Below, one piece after another: positions 1 to 9,468 of a stretch of DNA of 64,000 nt. The notes below the pieces were generated by a model. That model saw nothing but the letters and a program-made list of their open reading frames with translations, was not told the DNA's origin and searched no databases. Both the position numbers and the translations under genes were made by a program. The stretch is from NCBI GenBank assembly GCA_963995505.1, contig OZ023188.1:4836001-4900000 (forward strand). Direction: 5' to 3'. This DNA comes from Hypericum androsaemum. Lineage: Eukaryota; Streptophyta; Magnoliopsida; Malpighiales; Hypericaceae. Each line of letters starts with the position of its first letter. Position 1 is the first letter of the stretch.

Positions 1-492
1 AAGGAAGGCATTGGCTAACTCCTCCCACGTGGTGATATCTGTATCGACCAATTGCTTGTACCATATCTTGGCTTGGTCCTTCAAAGTAAATGGAAACAAT
101 CTAAGCTTTACGGCATCATCGGTAGCTCCGTCGAACTTGACTGTGTCGGCTATCTCCAGGAAGTTACCAATATGGTCATTTGGGTCTTCATTCGGCAACC
201 CATAGAATTGAACCGAAGATTTGAGCATGTTTATCACTGCCGGCTTGATCTCAAAATTGTTAGCTTGGATTCTCGGCCTCAGTACTCCGGTCATTGCTCC
301 CCTCAAGGTGGGCTTATAGGAATCCAAGAGAGTCCTTCGAGGAGCTCGATCTCCTTGTGCGTCGTCCCTTGGATGAGCTTGATGTTCCATCCTTGCTTGA
401 ATTCTTCTTTCTTGTCGCAATGTCCTCTCCAAATATCCAATGTCCGCTTCGATTTCCACCGGAAAATTGTTGGTGGAACGAGTGAGGGGCAT
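1..492 (-). CDS. Ty3/gypsy retrotransposon gag, partial (runs off the left edge)
   Basis: Read on the minus strand from an ATG at 492-490, 164 codons are open without a stop to the window edge. The start reads MPLTRSTNNFPVEIEADIGY. Next comes a basic, glutamine-rich stretch, then GVLRPRIQANNFEIKP (about residues 66-81), and the frame ends in DITTWEELANAFL, the conserved core of the plant retrotransposon gag family (Retrotrans_gag). Gag is the structural protein of the intracellular particle. The frame lies about 128 bases downstream of a tRNA-Asp primer site, the normal layout for Athila- or Tat-type gypsy elements. The unbroken frame suggests a recent insertion. The rest of gag and all of pol lie outside the window. 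Confidence 0.85.
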   Translation of the reverse strand, partial: MPLTRSTNNFPVEIEADIGYLERTLRQERRIQARMEHQAHPRDDAQGDRAPRRTLLDSYKPTLRGAMTGVLRPRIQANNFEIKPAVINMLKSSVQFYGLPNEDPNDHIGNFLEIADTVKFDGATDDAVKLRLFPFTLKDQAKIWYKQLVDTDITTWEELANAFL

Positions 493-619
493 GCGACAAA
501 CAAGTACCTTGCAAGACAAACAACAAAGGTACTAAGTAACCAAGTAAACAAAACTAAACTAAACAAAAAATATGTCCTAATCCAAGTTCGTAAGCCAAAT
601 TAAGTGTCTAGTACTTAAT

Positions 620-636
620 CCCCGGCAACGGCGCCA
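620..636 (-). other. Primer binding site complementary to the tRNA-Asp 3' end
   Basis: On the minus strand this reads TGGCGCCGTTGCCGGGG, matching the 3' end of plant tRNA-Asp plus CCA. It lies two bases inside the LTR edge. It orients the gypsy element leftward, with the 5' LTR at 639-2253. Confidence 0.9.
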
Positions 637-638
637 AT

Positions 639-2253
639 TGAAAGGAAGGATTTTCACCCCTCTTGCAATAAAGAGTAAGTACGGGATTGTCGTCCCACAA
701 GGACTAAGCTAGGCCACAAATTCGACTCAACCACTAGTTTAGGACTATGAGAAATTGAGGTGTCAATTCCAAACACGAATTGGTTACTACAATGAGTAAA
801 TACAAGAAGGTGTAAACAATAAAGGAAAGAGTGGGCTCGGTGCCAATGACACTAAATAACCAAATTGCATATGGGGTTTATTAAGTTCGTGTTATGGTCC
901 GGATGTTCCTTAAGCAACTAATCAACGCTCTCGCGACAAACTAGTCTAAATCGATTCTTAACTAGACTTAGATGAACTAACCACGCTCTCACGAAAAATT
1001 AGCCATATAATCTAACTAATCACCAACTATAATCACCATCCTTTGGACAACTAGTCACCTAAGGTGATCTCTCATCAATAGGCAACTAGTTAACTAGTTA
1101 AATGGTCCGTCAATTCTAATCCCTCTCGGCGATTAACATTAACTTAGTTCATAATCAAGGTAATCAATCAAGATTAAGCATTAAACACATCAACTAGTTC
1201 ATAAACCTTAACATATTAACCCCACAAAACCATTGGCTAAATAAATGCCATCAAGGCACCTAACCCACAAATGAACTACTCACACATGTTCAACAAATAA
1301 CACAAATTATCCATTGAACAAAGTAAATAGAACATGAACATAAAAGATAGAGTTTAGGAAAAGCTCAATGAGTCTTCAAGAGCTTCCTCCTAGCTCCTTC
1401 TTCAAGTTCTTTCTTCAAGCTTCAACAATGGCTTCCTCTCCTCCTTCAATGGTGAGCCACGTTTTTCCTCTTCTCCTCTCTTGTATTGGCAGCCACGGAT
1501 CTTCTTCAATAGGGAGAGAGAGCCACGTTTTTCTTGGTCCAGGAGGGAGGAAGAGTCAGCCACGGATTTGGAAGAGAGGAAGGAAGAGTGAATGGTGGAG
1601 AATAATGGCGTCGTGGTCAAAGTATGGAGAAGTGGAATAAGTGGGAGACAAAGTGAATTAGTGGGGGACAATGGAAGTAGTGGAGTATGGGGAATTTGTT
1701 AGTAGAATTCCAGCCAAAATGGTGTGGGATGGCAGCCAAGAAAATGTCCTGGCAAATTCTGGAATGGTCCCGGAATTTTAGCCGATTTTGGTCAGGCGAG
1801 TCTTCAGATTTAGAGCTCGACTTCATGCACATTTTTGACCCTCTTAGACTTCGAATCTGAAGAAGACCAAAGAAAAAAAGTTGTAGCTCCGGATGTCTTC
1901 TTTCCAGAACCACCTCACTCGTCTCCATTGGACTTCGGATGAGAAAGTTATCGGTATCTAAGTCTCTCGAGGTCAGTTAGCCCAATGTCGTCGCCTTCCC
2001 GATCGTGCACCATTCTTCAAGGCTGATCCGATCATCGTTGACGCGCTCCAAAGTACACCAATCTCCTCCCCGCATCACCACAAAGCCTCCTTGAAATAAA
2101 AATGAACGAAACTAATAAAAATCACAATAACTATACTAAAACGTTGAAAACACGAAATATAACAATACAACGATAAATAACACACAACAATACTAGAAAC
2201 AATAGAAATTTGACACTAAAACATACATAGATGATAGAGTGTTTTCACACTCA
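639..2253 (-). mobile_element. 5' LTR of the gypsy element (about 1.6 kb)
   Basis: On the minus strand the LTR begins TGAGTGTGAAAACACTC at 2253 and ends GAAAATCCTTCCTTTCA at 639, followed by two bases and the primer site. TG...CA ends and a length near 1615 bp fit large plant gypsy LTRs. Short open frames inside it (such as 1368-1640) look like non-coding LTR sequence. The LTR lies directly against copia pol sequence at 2254, so it was inserted into that older copia copy. The 5-bp target duplication cannot be checked because the other end lies outside the window. Confidence 0.8.
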
Positions 2254-3378
2254 TCAGCCACGAGCGCAAATGTGTCGCGAAAGTTGATACCCTCTATTTG
2301 AGTGTATCCTTTTGCCACTAAATGCGCCTTGTAGCATTCAACTTCAATAGTGGGCTTTTACTTGATCTTGTACACCCACTTGGAATCAATTGCTCTTTTC
2401 CAGCTGGCAGAGGTTCTAGAGTCCAAGTTCCATTAGCCTCAACTACTCAGAGTTCGTGTACCATGGCCTCCCTCCAGTGCTCGCTTTTAACTGCCTAAAA
2501 ATATGTCTTTGGCTCATCACCATATATAATGGCCCCAAAAAAACTTTGTGACTGTCAGAAAATTTTGAGTATGCAACAAAATGAGTAAGAATATATACCA
2601 CCGAGTTCCCGGATGAAGGGGCAGGCCGTGGGTGGTCGACGGAGGGTGGCATGCATATTTCATAATCATCGAGTCGTCGAGGAGCCTTTTTTGGTCTGGT
2701 ACTCCGTCGAGCGATAGATAAGGCTTGATCGGTCTCCACATTTTCTAAGACGTGATCCATGACTATTACTGGATCCACTGCTTCTTGTTCTGTACTAGCT
2801 TCCTCGTGTGCTAGTGGGGTTGGTTCCGGCTCTAAAATAGCTCTGGGACACTAACACAACTCGAATCAGTAGGTTTTGCTACCTGCCGTGCCTCCACTTC
2901 TCGCGAGGTGTCGCCTTTGAAAGGGTGTGTATGCTCTAAAAAGGTGACATCCCTCGTGTTGTAAATGCGTCTGTCTTCAAGATTAAATACTGGATAGCCC
3001 TTTTGACATTCAGGATATCCAATGAACACGCACTTTCTACTTCTTTCTTGAAACTTGTCTCTATGCGGCCTCAGCACATGTGCATAAACGAGGCAGCCAA
3101 AAGATCGAAGGTGATCATAACTTGGTTTCTTACCAAAGAGTACTTCATAATGCATCTTGTAGTTGGTGGCTCTCGTAGGTAATTCTTCTCGTTGAGCAAC
3201 TCGCTCACGTTGACCTGTCCCGGATTTTTCGAGGGATGCATGAAGTAGGGTGATGTCATGTCGGTTGCTGGGCCATTTTCGGTTTTTGTCGACATGTTGT
3301 TCTTGGTTGGTTAGAGTTTATGCGACAGGTAGGGTTTATGTTTGGTGGGGTTCGTATCAGATCCCTGCTTCGATACCA
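2254..3378 (-). pseudogene. Internally deleted Ty1-copia gag-pol remnant
   Basis: Minus-strand copia coding debris. The gag N-terminus starts at 3295 (MSTKTENGPATDMTSPYF..., then VSELLNEKNY). It breaks off near 3180 and jumps to the end of the integrase, read as TRATNYKMHYEVLFGKKPSY and continuing through FGCLVYAH and CVFIGYPECQKGYPVFN (3155-2832). A divergent linker and the start of the reverse transcriptase follow (about 2450-2254), where the gypsy LTR interrupts it. The gag part and the integrase part are in different frames. Most of gag, the protease and the integrase core are missing, so the copy is dead. A primer site resembling the initiator tRNA-Met site (TGGTATCGAAGC) lies at 3367-3378. 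Confidence 0.8.
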
Positions 3379-3562
3379 TGTAGAATTCAAGGCATGTTCT
3401 TTATTGAATGAGTAAAGGGCTATGTATAGCCTACAAGAGAAGAAGCTAGAAACGTTACTCCTAAATATTGCTCCTACAAATTAGGAAGCAATTCATATAC
3501 TACTAGGAAAGTATCAATCAAACATGATAAGCTAATGAAAAAGAAACAAGTAATCTCCAACA
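3379..3562 (-). mobile_element. 5' LTR of the deleted copia element (184 bp)
   Basis: On the minus strand it starts TGTTGGAGATTACTTG at 3562 and ends GCCTTGAATTCTACA at 3379, directly before the primer site. It contains AATAAAG near the 3' side. The opening TGTTGGAGAT is shared with the LTR at 60369, whose gag is also related, so the two belong to one lineage. Confidence 0.75.
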
Positions 3563-3810
3563 CCATATGCAATTGTTCCGTACTGATTAAACATACTTTT
3601 CTCCTCCCTCATTTTGCCGATCAATTACAGAAAGAAACTAATTTGCTTTAAACATTATTCTTTAGCTCTGAACTATTTACCACCTTATAAATTAGATTTC
3701 ATACTAAATAAGGCGACAACAATATAATTTATAAACAAAATGTAAGACCCAAGAATTTAACAATACATATTGGGAAATTATAGGAGTGGATAGTAAATAG
3801 TTTTTTTTAA

Positions 3811-4563
3811 GGGTTAAAGACACTTTAGTACCTTATATTATTGGAAATAGACACTTAAAACCCTCTATTATAGAAATACCCAAGAAAGACTCCAAGCTAT
3901 TCAAAATACTAACTTTTCATATGAAAAGTCTATTGTACCCCTTACAAAATAAAAACATTAGAATAAAAAACAAATCTTTTCTTTTCTCCCCTCTCTCTCC
4001 CACGGCCCCACCGTTTTCCCAAGGTGACGACTCTTTGTGGCTCAACTCTTTTAGGGTTATTTTATCTTCCTAATTGATTAACTAATTGTATTTAGAACAC
4101 ATAAGTTGATTCAATATAAGCCAACCCCATAGCTAGGTACCTCTCTCTCTTTCCATTTCATTTGGACAAAAACCGACCGTACTCAATCTTTTGGATTCTT
4201 TTTTTTCTCTCAACCAGTCCACAATGGCGGACAAAGTCTATCTAGTAGCGAAGCCAGGCACCGTTCCCGCCGGGCTCATTGATCGTACTCCAATCTATTC
4301 GATTTCTTTTGGATAAAAACTGACGGTGCTCCCTACTTGTTTGCCTCACGGTGGTGGCTCGGGGAGAGAGACATAAGAGACAGGAGAAAATAAAATAAAA
4401 ATTAATATTCTAATATTTTTATTTTGTAGAGGGGTATAATGGACTTTCCTTATGAAAAGTTAGTATTTTGAATAACTTGGGATCTTTTTTGAGTATTTTT
4501 ATTATAGAAAATTTTAAGTGTCTATTTCCAATAATAGAAATTAGTTAAGACATCTTTTAACCC
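3811..4563. mobile_element. Non-autonomous DNA transposon with about 160-bp terminal inverted repeats
   Basis: The left arm (3811-3970, starting GGGTTAAAGACACTTTAG) is an imperfect inverted copy of the right arm (4400-4563, ending CATCTTTTAACCC). Both carry the same order of blocks, including TTGGAAATAGACACTTAAAA and AAAATACTAACTTTTCATA. The interior (about 430 bp) is richer in GC and CT. It holds a small frame at 4224 (MADKVYLVAKPGTVPAGLID and ten more residues) that may be captured sequence or chance. Long TIRs suggest a Mutator-like or foldback element. A clean 9-bp target duplication could not be fixed because of flanking T/A runs. Confidence 0.75.
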
Positions 4564-4885
4564 TTTTAAAAATTCATCAACACTCTTACTTTACTCTAGA
4601 CCTAGCATATCTACACCCGTAGTGTAAGGTAAAGATTTGATTAACATGGTTTGGACATTTTTGATATCCCTAACTCCGAATTGATTCTTGCATTCTTCCA
4701 CCATGGGTAGACCATGTGTTCTACATGAAATACAGCCAATTTATTGCATTCTTCTCTCTCAACTAACTCTTTTCACTGACATGTACATGAAGGACCCGTG
4801 TTCCTGCTAGGGTTACCTGTGAAGCCCTAAAAAAAGGGCCTTCCACATGACGCCTGGTCTCCTCTGGCCATGGCCAGGCCGATAG
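4564..4885. other. Spacer with no recognised feature
   Basis: No coding frame, RNA gene or repeat structure could be supported here. Confidence 0.5.
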
Positions 4886-5040
4886 GGGTTAGGGTTCGTG
4901 TTTAAGGTTAGCGCTAGGATTAGGATTTAGGTTATTGTTAGGATTTAGGGTTAGGGTTAGTGTTAGAGTTAGTGTAGTGTTAGGATTAGTGTTAGAGTTA
5001 GTTTATGGTTATGGTTAGTGTTAGGGTTAGAGTTACTGTT
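4886..5040 (+). repeat. Degenerate telomere-like repeat tract
   Basis: About 150 bp of variants of the plant telomere unit TTTAGGG: GGTTAGGGTTC, GGATTTAGGGTTAGGGTTAG, GTGTTAGAGTTAG and GTTATGGTTAG. The exact unit is rare and units of 6-8 bases with G/T changes dominate, so this is old interstitial telomere-like DNA rather than a chromosome end. Confidence 0.75.
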
Positions 5041-5272
5041 TCAGCTTAAATTTTAACATTTTTAGAAAAAATAAATTAATTAAAGATTGAGCTTATACTT
5101 AATTTACCAAATTAAGTTGTCACTGTATTCTTAGCAATGTTAGAAACATATTGACAATTCAAAATCTTTGTAATTATTGTATATTGCACAAGACATATTA
5201 TAACATTTTAAAAATAGTATGATAATAAATACCCAATAAATTATTTGCAGTATCACTAAAACATTCTAACAA

Positions 5273-5886
5273 TGGACCCGCTTCGTGTAGAGAAAGCCCG
5301 CTTTGGGCTGGGTGATGGAAGCTCGCTTGGGCTTACACAATGACGGCATGGCCTGGAACTTGGGACTCGATTCGATGACTATTTGTGCGAGGACATTCGG
5401 GAAGGTCGAGTCAGTCAAAGTTTTCGTAGGTTGAGCCGGTTTTCTATATTGGTGACGGCTTCGATTTTCCTATTTTATGCCGGGTTATTTGGCTAACATG
5501 ACTTGATGGTTCTTATTTAAGGCCGGGTTTCTTTATTCTTGGACATCGGTCTGGAACTTTCCTATACCAAGCCAGAGTGAATCTCACTATATTGGAAATG
5601 GCCGAAATGGAATTTTCCTACACGGTGCATGGCCTGATTTGGAAGTTTCCTATACAAAGACCGGAAGCTAGGTCGAAAATCTCTATATAAAGAGGGCTTG
5701 GGCAAAGAAAAAGCTATCCATCACCAACATAACACAACAACTTACCTATGTTGCCTTTACTTTTCGTAGCCTAGCATAACCTTAATTTAGCCATTTTCTA
5801 CCCCCTCTGTTAGGCCGACCTTGGAATGACCACTTCAGATCTATCCTAGGTTCTCTTAGTGTTCTTGTATCTTTTTTCCGCAACAA
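5273..5886 (+). repeat. Putative solo LTR or promoter-bearing repeat
   Basis: This block is distinct in composition from its AT-rich surroundings. It contains a clear TATA box (TCTATATAAAG at 5682-5692) followed about 30 bases later by a CA-rich leader. Upstream it has at least three related copies of a GGAANTTTCCTAYAC motif. It starts TGGACCCGC and ends near CCGCAACA, and AACAA flanks both sides, but the fit to TG...CA ends is imperfect. It could instead be another kind of promoter-carrying repeat. Confidence 0.4.
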
Positions 5887-7008
5887 TACTAATTATTCAA
5901 CTTAATACTAAATATAAAAATCTCAATCACCATCCTAGTTCATTCTTTTGGTGCTTCATCCTTGATGCAAAAATAGCATAGAGCGATGATATTATAAACT
6001 AAAATGAATTGATGAATGTTTCGTCTTCATAGATATTTTAAAAATTAGCATGGCAACTGTAAATTATTGACATTAACCACGCTATATGGATAATGGATAT
6101 GAACCACTCCCTTGACTCCTAAACTCATTTATGCGTATGGCTTTTCTTATCCTCTTCACACAAGCTTATTTCTAATGGCTGCTAGACGTTTTAGATTAAT
6201 TTTTCCTTTTACTATTTTAATTAAAATTAAATTTTTTGGTTATATTCTAGATTCGGTTTAATATAATTGATTGATGGATTTCTCTTTTAGATAATTTCTT
6301 TATTCTTTTTTATGAAAAGTATAAGTATTATTAAGTATTTATGGATGTACATATACTAGCGTCAGTCTTTGTTGCAATTTTTTAAATAAATTTTGTATAT
6401 CTTATTAGGATTTGAATCCTGGATCTCTATAAACTTTGTTAATGCTTCATTTCGTTTGTTTATATGCATTTTTAGCAAAGAGGTTGCAGCTTCAACCATG
6501 TTAAAACTCTGCTACTGAAAAAATCAAAGAGAAAATCGATAACAAAAAAAGAGTTCCTGACATTAGAGTTGCTAAAAGCGAAATTCAATACACCCTAGTT
6601 ACAAGACACCACAGATGCAACACACGCCAAATTAGTGCGTTCTCTTTTGTTTAATTTCGTCTTTAATTAAATCTTAGACTAAAATATTTTGTCTTTTTGT
6701 TTAATTCCATAATATATCAAAATTACCAAACAATGGACAAGATGAAAACTATAACACATGACTTCTAAATCTATCGAGAAGATTTTCCAAACGCACACAC
6801 CTAGCTAGCTGTCTTCAAATATTTTTGTCCACATATAATATGTAAGCTTTGTACATTGGTCATATCAAAATGTTAAATCCACTTAACAATAAAATAATAA
6901 TGGATAAAAATATTATCAATTTCACCATACCCCGTGTGTATTTATAAGCTCACCCTTGCATAGACATACAAACACCCCGTCTTTCTCCTTCCTCTGGCCA
7001 CAGTAGAA
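5887..7008. other. AT-rich spacer with a weak SINE-like segment
   Basis: No gene seen. Around 6340-6470, read on the minus strand, a tRNA-like box B (GGATTCAAATCC) is followed by sequence resembling degraded Au-type SINE tails. The last 60 bases before 7009 (with TATTTATAAG at 6939-6948) probably are the old promoter and leader of the acyltransferase pseudogene. Confidence 0.4.
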
Positions 7009-8172
7009 ATGGCATCGTCGTCAACCCAAAAGAAGGAGGCAGTGGCCATTCTCGACGCCTGCCGGATCGCCCCAGCTTCCGACATGCCGGAGTTGTCCAT
7101 GCCAATCACATTTTTTGATGCCATGTGGGTCCCACTCTCAGCCCTGGAGATGCTCTTCTTCTACCAACAGGACGATCCAGCCCTAACCCACTTCAACTCG
7201 GTCATCGTGCCAAGGCTCAAACACTCCCTCTCCCTAACCCTAAAACCCACTTCTCCCCTCTCGCCGGCCGCCTGACGTGGCCCCCACACGATCCAATACC
7301 CTCCCTTGTCTACAAACCAAACGACTCCATTACGCTCACAATCGCGGAATCCAATAACCCGGATTCCTTCATCCACCTCGCTGGAAACAAGCCATACAAT
7401 GCCAGTGAGTCACGGCTCTACGTGCCCGAGTTGCAAGCGACCGACTTAGAATCAGCCATTATATCCGTCCAGGTGGCTATGCATGAAAATCTTGGAGCGC
7501 TGTCAGAAGTTGAGGTCTTGTGACTCGAGAAGAAGCTTGAAGTTGCTTCTCACATCTGACCCGGATCCAACCTTAGTACGCGCGACTTTTGAGATTTCAC
7601 TTGACGAAGCAAGGAAACTACGGGAAGTGGCTGCTTTGTCCAAACTGGGCATCGTTTGTCCTCCTTTCTGCTTGCTTATTCATACACGTTGGCCTGCCTT
7701 GTCAAGGCCAAGAAGCTGGAGAGTTTGGAAACCCTAATTTGCGGAATCCCAATGGAAAGCTGGATGAACATGAACCCACCACTTACCGACAATTACTTGG
7801 GCAACTGTCTCACTGCCTGCCTTGTGGATATAGCAGAAGAAGTCATAAGGGGAGACGATGGGTTTTTCGCATGCTGCTAGGTCTGTCTATCAAGAGTTCA
7901 ACGATCACCTTCCCCCTCCCCGTCCGCCTGGTAGAGGAGAAGTTATTTTCGGGGTCGCTGGTTCGCCCAGACTCGAGCTTTACCAGACAGATTTTGGGTG
8001 GGGAAGACCCGTCAAGACGGTTTATACGTCGGTAAATGGGGGTGGAGCTACTTCCTATGCGGAGAGGAGCGATGGGAGTGGCGGGCTCGAGATTGGCGTG
8101 GTTATGACCAAGGAGGAGATGCAAGTATTTGATTCCTTGTTTGTGGGTGGCCTTAAACATATGTCCGCATAA
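7009..8172 (+). pseudogene. BAHD acyltransferase pseudogene (phenolic glucoside malonyltransferase-like)
   Basis: The intact family uses acyl- or malonyl-CoA to acylate phenolic glycosides in the cytosol, with catalytic HXXXD and structural DFGWG motifs. Here the N-terminus MASSSTQKKEAVAILDACRI (7009) is followed by LPITFFD-type sequence and, after a frameshift near 7245, by FSPLAGRLTWPPHDPIPSLV. The frame then reads LYVPELQATDLESAIISVQV and collapses at about 7480, where the segment carrying HXXXD is missing. A later block in another frame reads LVRATFEISLDEARKLREVA, then SFLLAYSYTLACLVKAKKLE. The C-terminus (frame 7858-8172) keeps TDFGWGRP (DFGWG at 7990-8004) and ends GGLKHMSA. At least three frame changes and loss of the catalytic histidine make it non-functional. 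A complete member would be about 450 residues. Confidence 0.88.
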
Positions 8173-8314
8173 TGCTGACTTTTCTGGGTTCTTGTTTCCG
8201 TCTAGAGGTTTACTATCTTTTGATCTATGGTGGCTCTGTATCTCTTCTTTTGTTAGGTTCCCACGAAGTTAAATTAAATAAAACAATGTTATTTTATCTC
8301 TAGTGGTTGTATTA

Positions 8315-8400
8315 CTCCAAATTATTTGGAGGGTTACATCAAACACGATTCTCCAACATTTTTTTTATTGCTCCAAATTATTTGGAGGGTTACATCAAAC
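8315..8400 (+). repeat. Two 30-bp direct repeats with an internal palindrome
   Basis: An identical 30-base unit occurs at 8315-8344 and 8371-8400. Each starts with the palindrome CTCCAAATTATTTGGAG and continues GGTTACATCAAAC. It lies just downstream of the acyltransferase pseudogene, in what would be its 3' flank. Confidence 0.8.
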
Positions 8401-8644
8401 CCTATGGGAATGCAGTGTCATCGGGAGTGCTCTCTTTTTCGTCATTAATTTTCCTGCAGAATTTTTACGATGACAGAGTTTTTTGTAGAGGTTCACAACT
8501 GCAAGCTCTAATTGTGGGTAGTTCATTGTTGGTTTCTTGCTGGGTGCTGGGCTATAGTTGCGTATTGGTTACTTTGTGCAACCGAAATTGTCTTGGACTC
8601 TTCTTGTAATTTTCTACTTTCCTAGTTAGAAAGTATAATTATTG

Positions 8645-9459
8645 TATTGGTTAACAATAAAAATTTTTAAAGTATAATTTTATTACTCCATGAACATATG
8701 TACAACCGGGGTAGGCACATGAATGCAGAGAAAGCATTCAAAGGTGCCGAAAAATTACATCTGAAGTCACAACAACGCCTTGAGGTATAAGGCTACATCT
8801 TGGTTATTAAAGTAACTCGATAAGCCCGACCAAGAATTCCATTCCAACAGTCGCCGTGAAATTAGTAAGAGGAGTTTGCTAAGCGAGAAAGGCTCCTCAT
8901 CGAAGATCACACGATTCCTGACTTTCCAAATACACCAACAAACTGCAGCGAATAGCATAAACCATACCTTCTTGAGAGTTTTACCCTGCACCAGCCCAAC
9001 CCAAGCATCTGAAAAGCGAATAAGAAAGCCTCCAACACTCCAACTTACGCCTACCAAGTTAGCGTACCAATCCCAAACTTTCGAGGTCACAGGACAGAGG
9101 AAAAATAGATGCCTTGAAGACTCAGTAACTTGATCACAAAGATGGCAAAGAGAATCCCCTCTTCGTAGGAAACCAAGCTTGAGAAGATTGTCCCTAGTCT
9201 TGATGCGACCTTGCAATGTCATCCATAAAAAATAGCTGACTTTGAAAGGGATAAGTTTTGACCAGCCATTCTTGAGGACAGCGGGAGCATCAAAGAAAAA
9301 ATCATCGAAAATCAGCCCGTACAAGCTGCGAACAGTGTAACCAGAATCCAAGTCCGGCTTCCAAAACATCCGATCATCCCTCCCCTGCAAAATATTGCTA
9401 CCGATTAAAGAAAATACTGCTAGAAATAATTTCTACCGATTAAAAAAAATATTGCTAGA
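8645..9459 (-). mobile_element. 5'-truncated LINE (non-LTR retrotransposon), 3' end at left
   Basis: Minus-strand LINE tail holding the end of the pol frame (9390-8767) and a short 3' UTR to about 8645. A 15-base direct repeat, AAAGTATAATTATTG, occurs at 8630-8644 and again at 10422-10436, beyond the nested MULE. This is what target-primed reverse transcription would leave. There is no long poly(A) at the 3' end. The extreme 5' side (9390-9459) carries short duplicated blocks around CTACCGATTAAA and TTGCTAGAAATAA. Confidence 0.75.
8767..9390 (-). pseudogene. LINE pol C-terminus with zf-RVT domain
   Basis: 207 codons open on the minus strand. They show the zinc-binding domain typical of plant LINE reverse transcriptase C-termini (zf-RVT): FKVSYFLWMTLQGRIKTRD, LCHLCDQVTESSRHLFFLCP and VWFMLFAAVCWCIWKVRNRV. 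Cysteines and histidine of the CxxC...H...C pattern are kept. Everything upstream, including endonuclease and reverse transcriptase, is missing. It is closely related to the plus-strand copy at 44886-45623, sharing the LQGRIKTRDNLL block. Confidence 0.85.
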
Positions 9460-9468
9460 AATAAAGTA

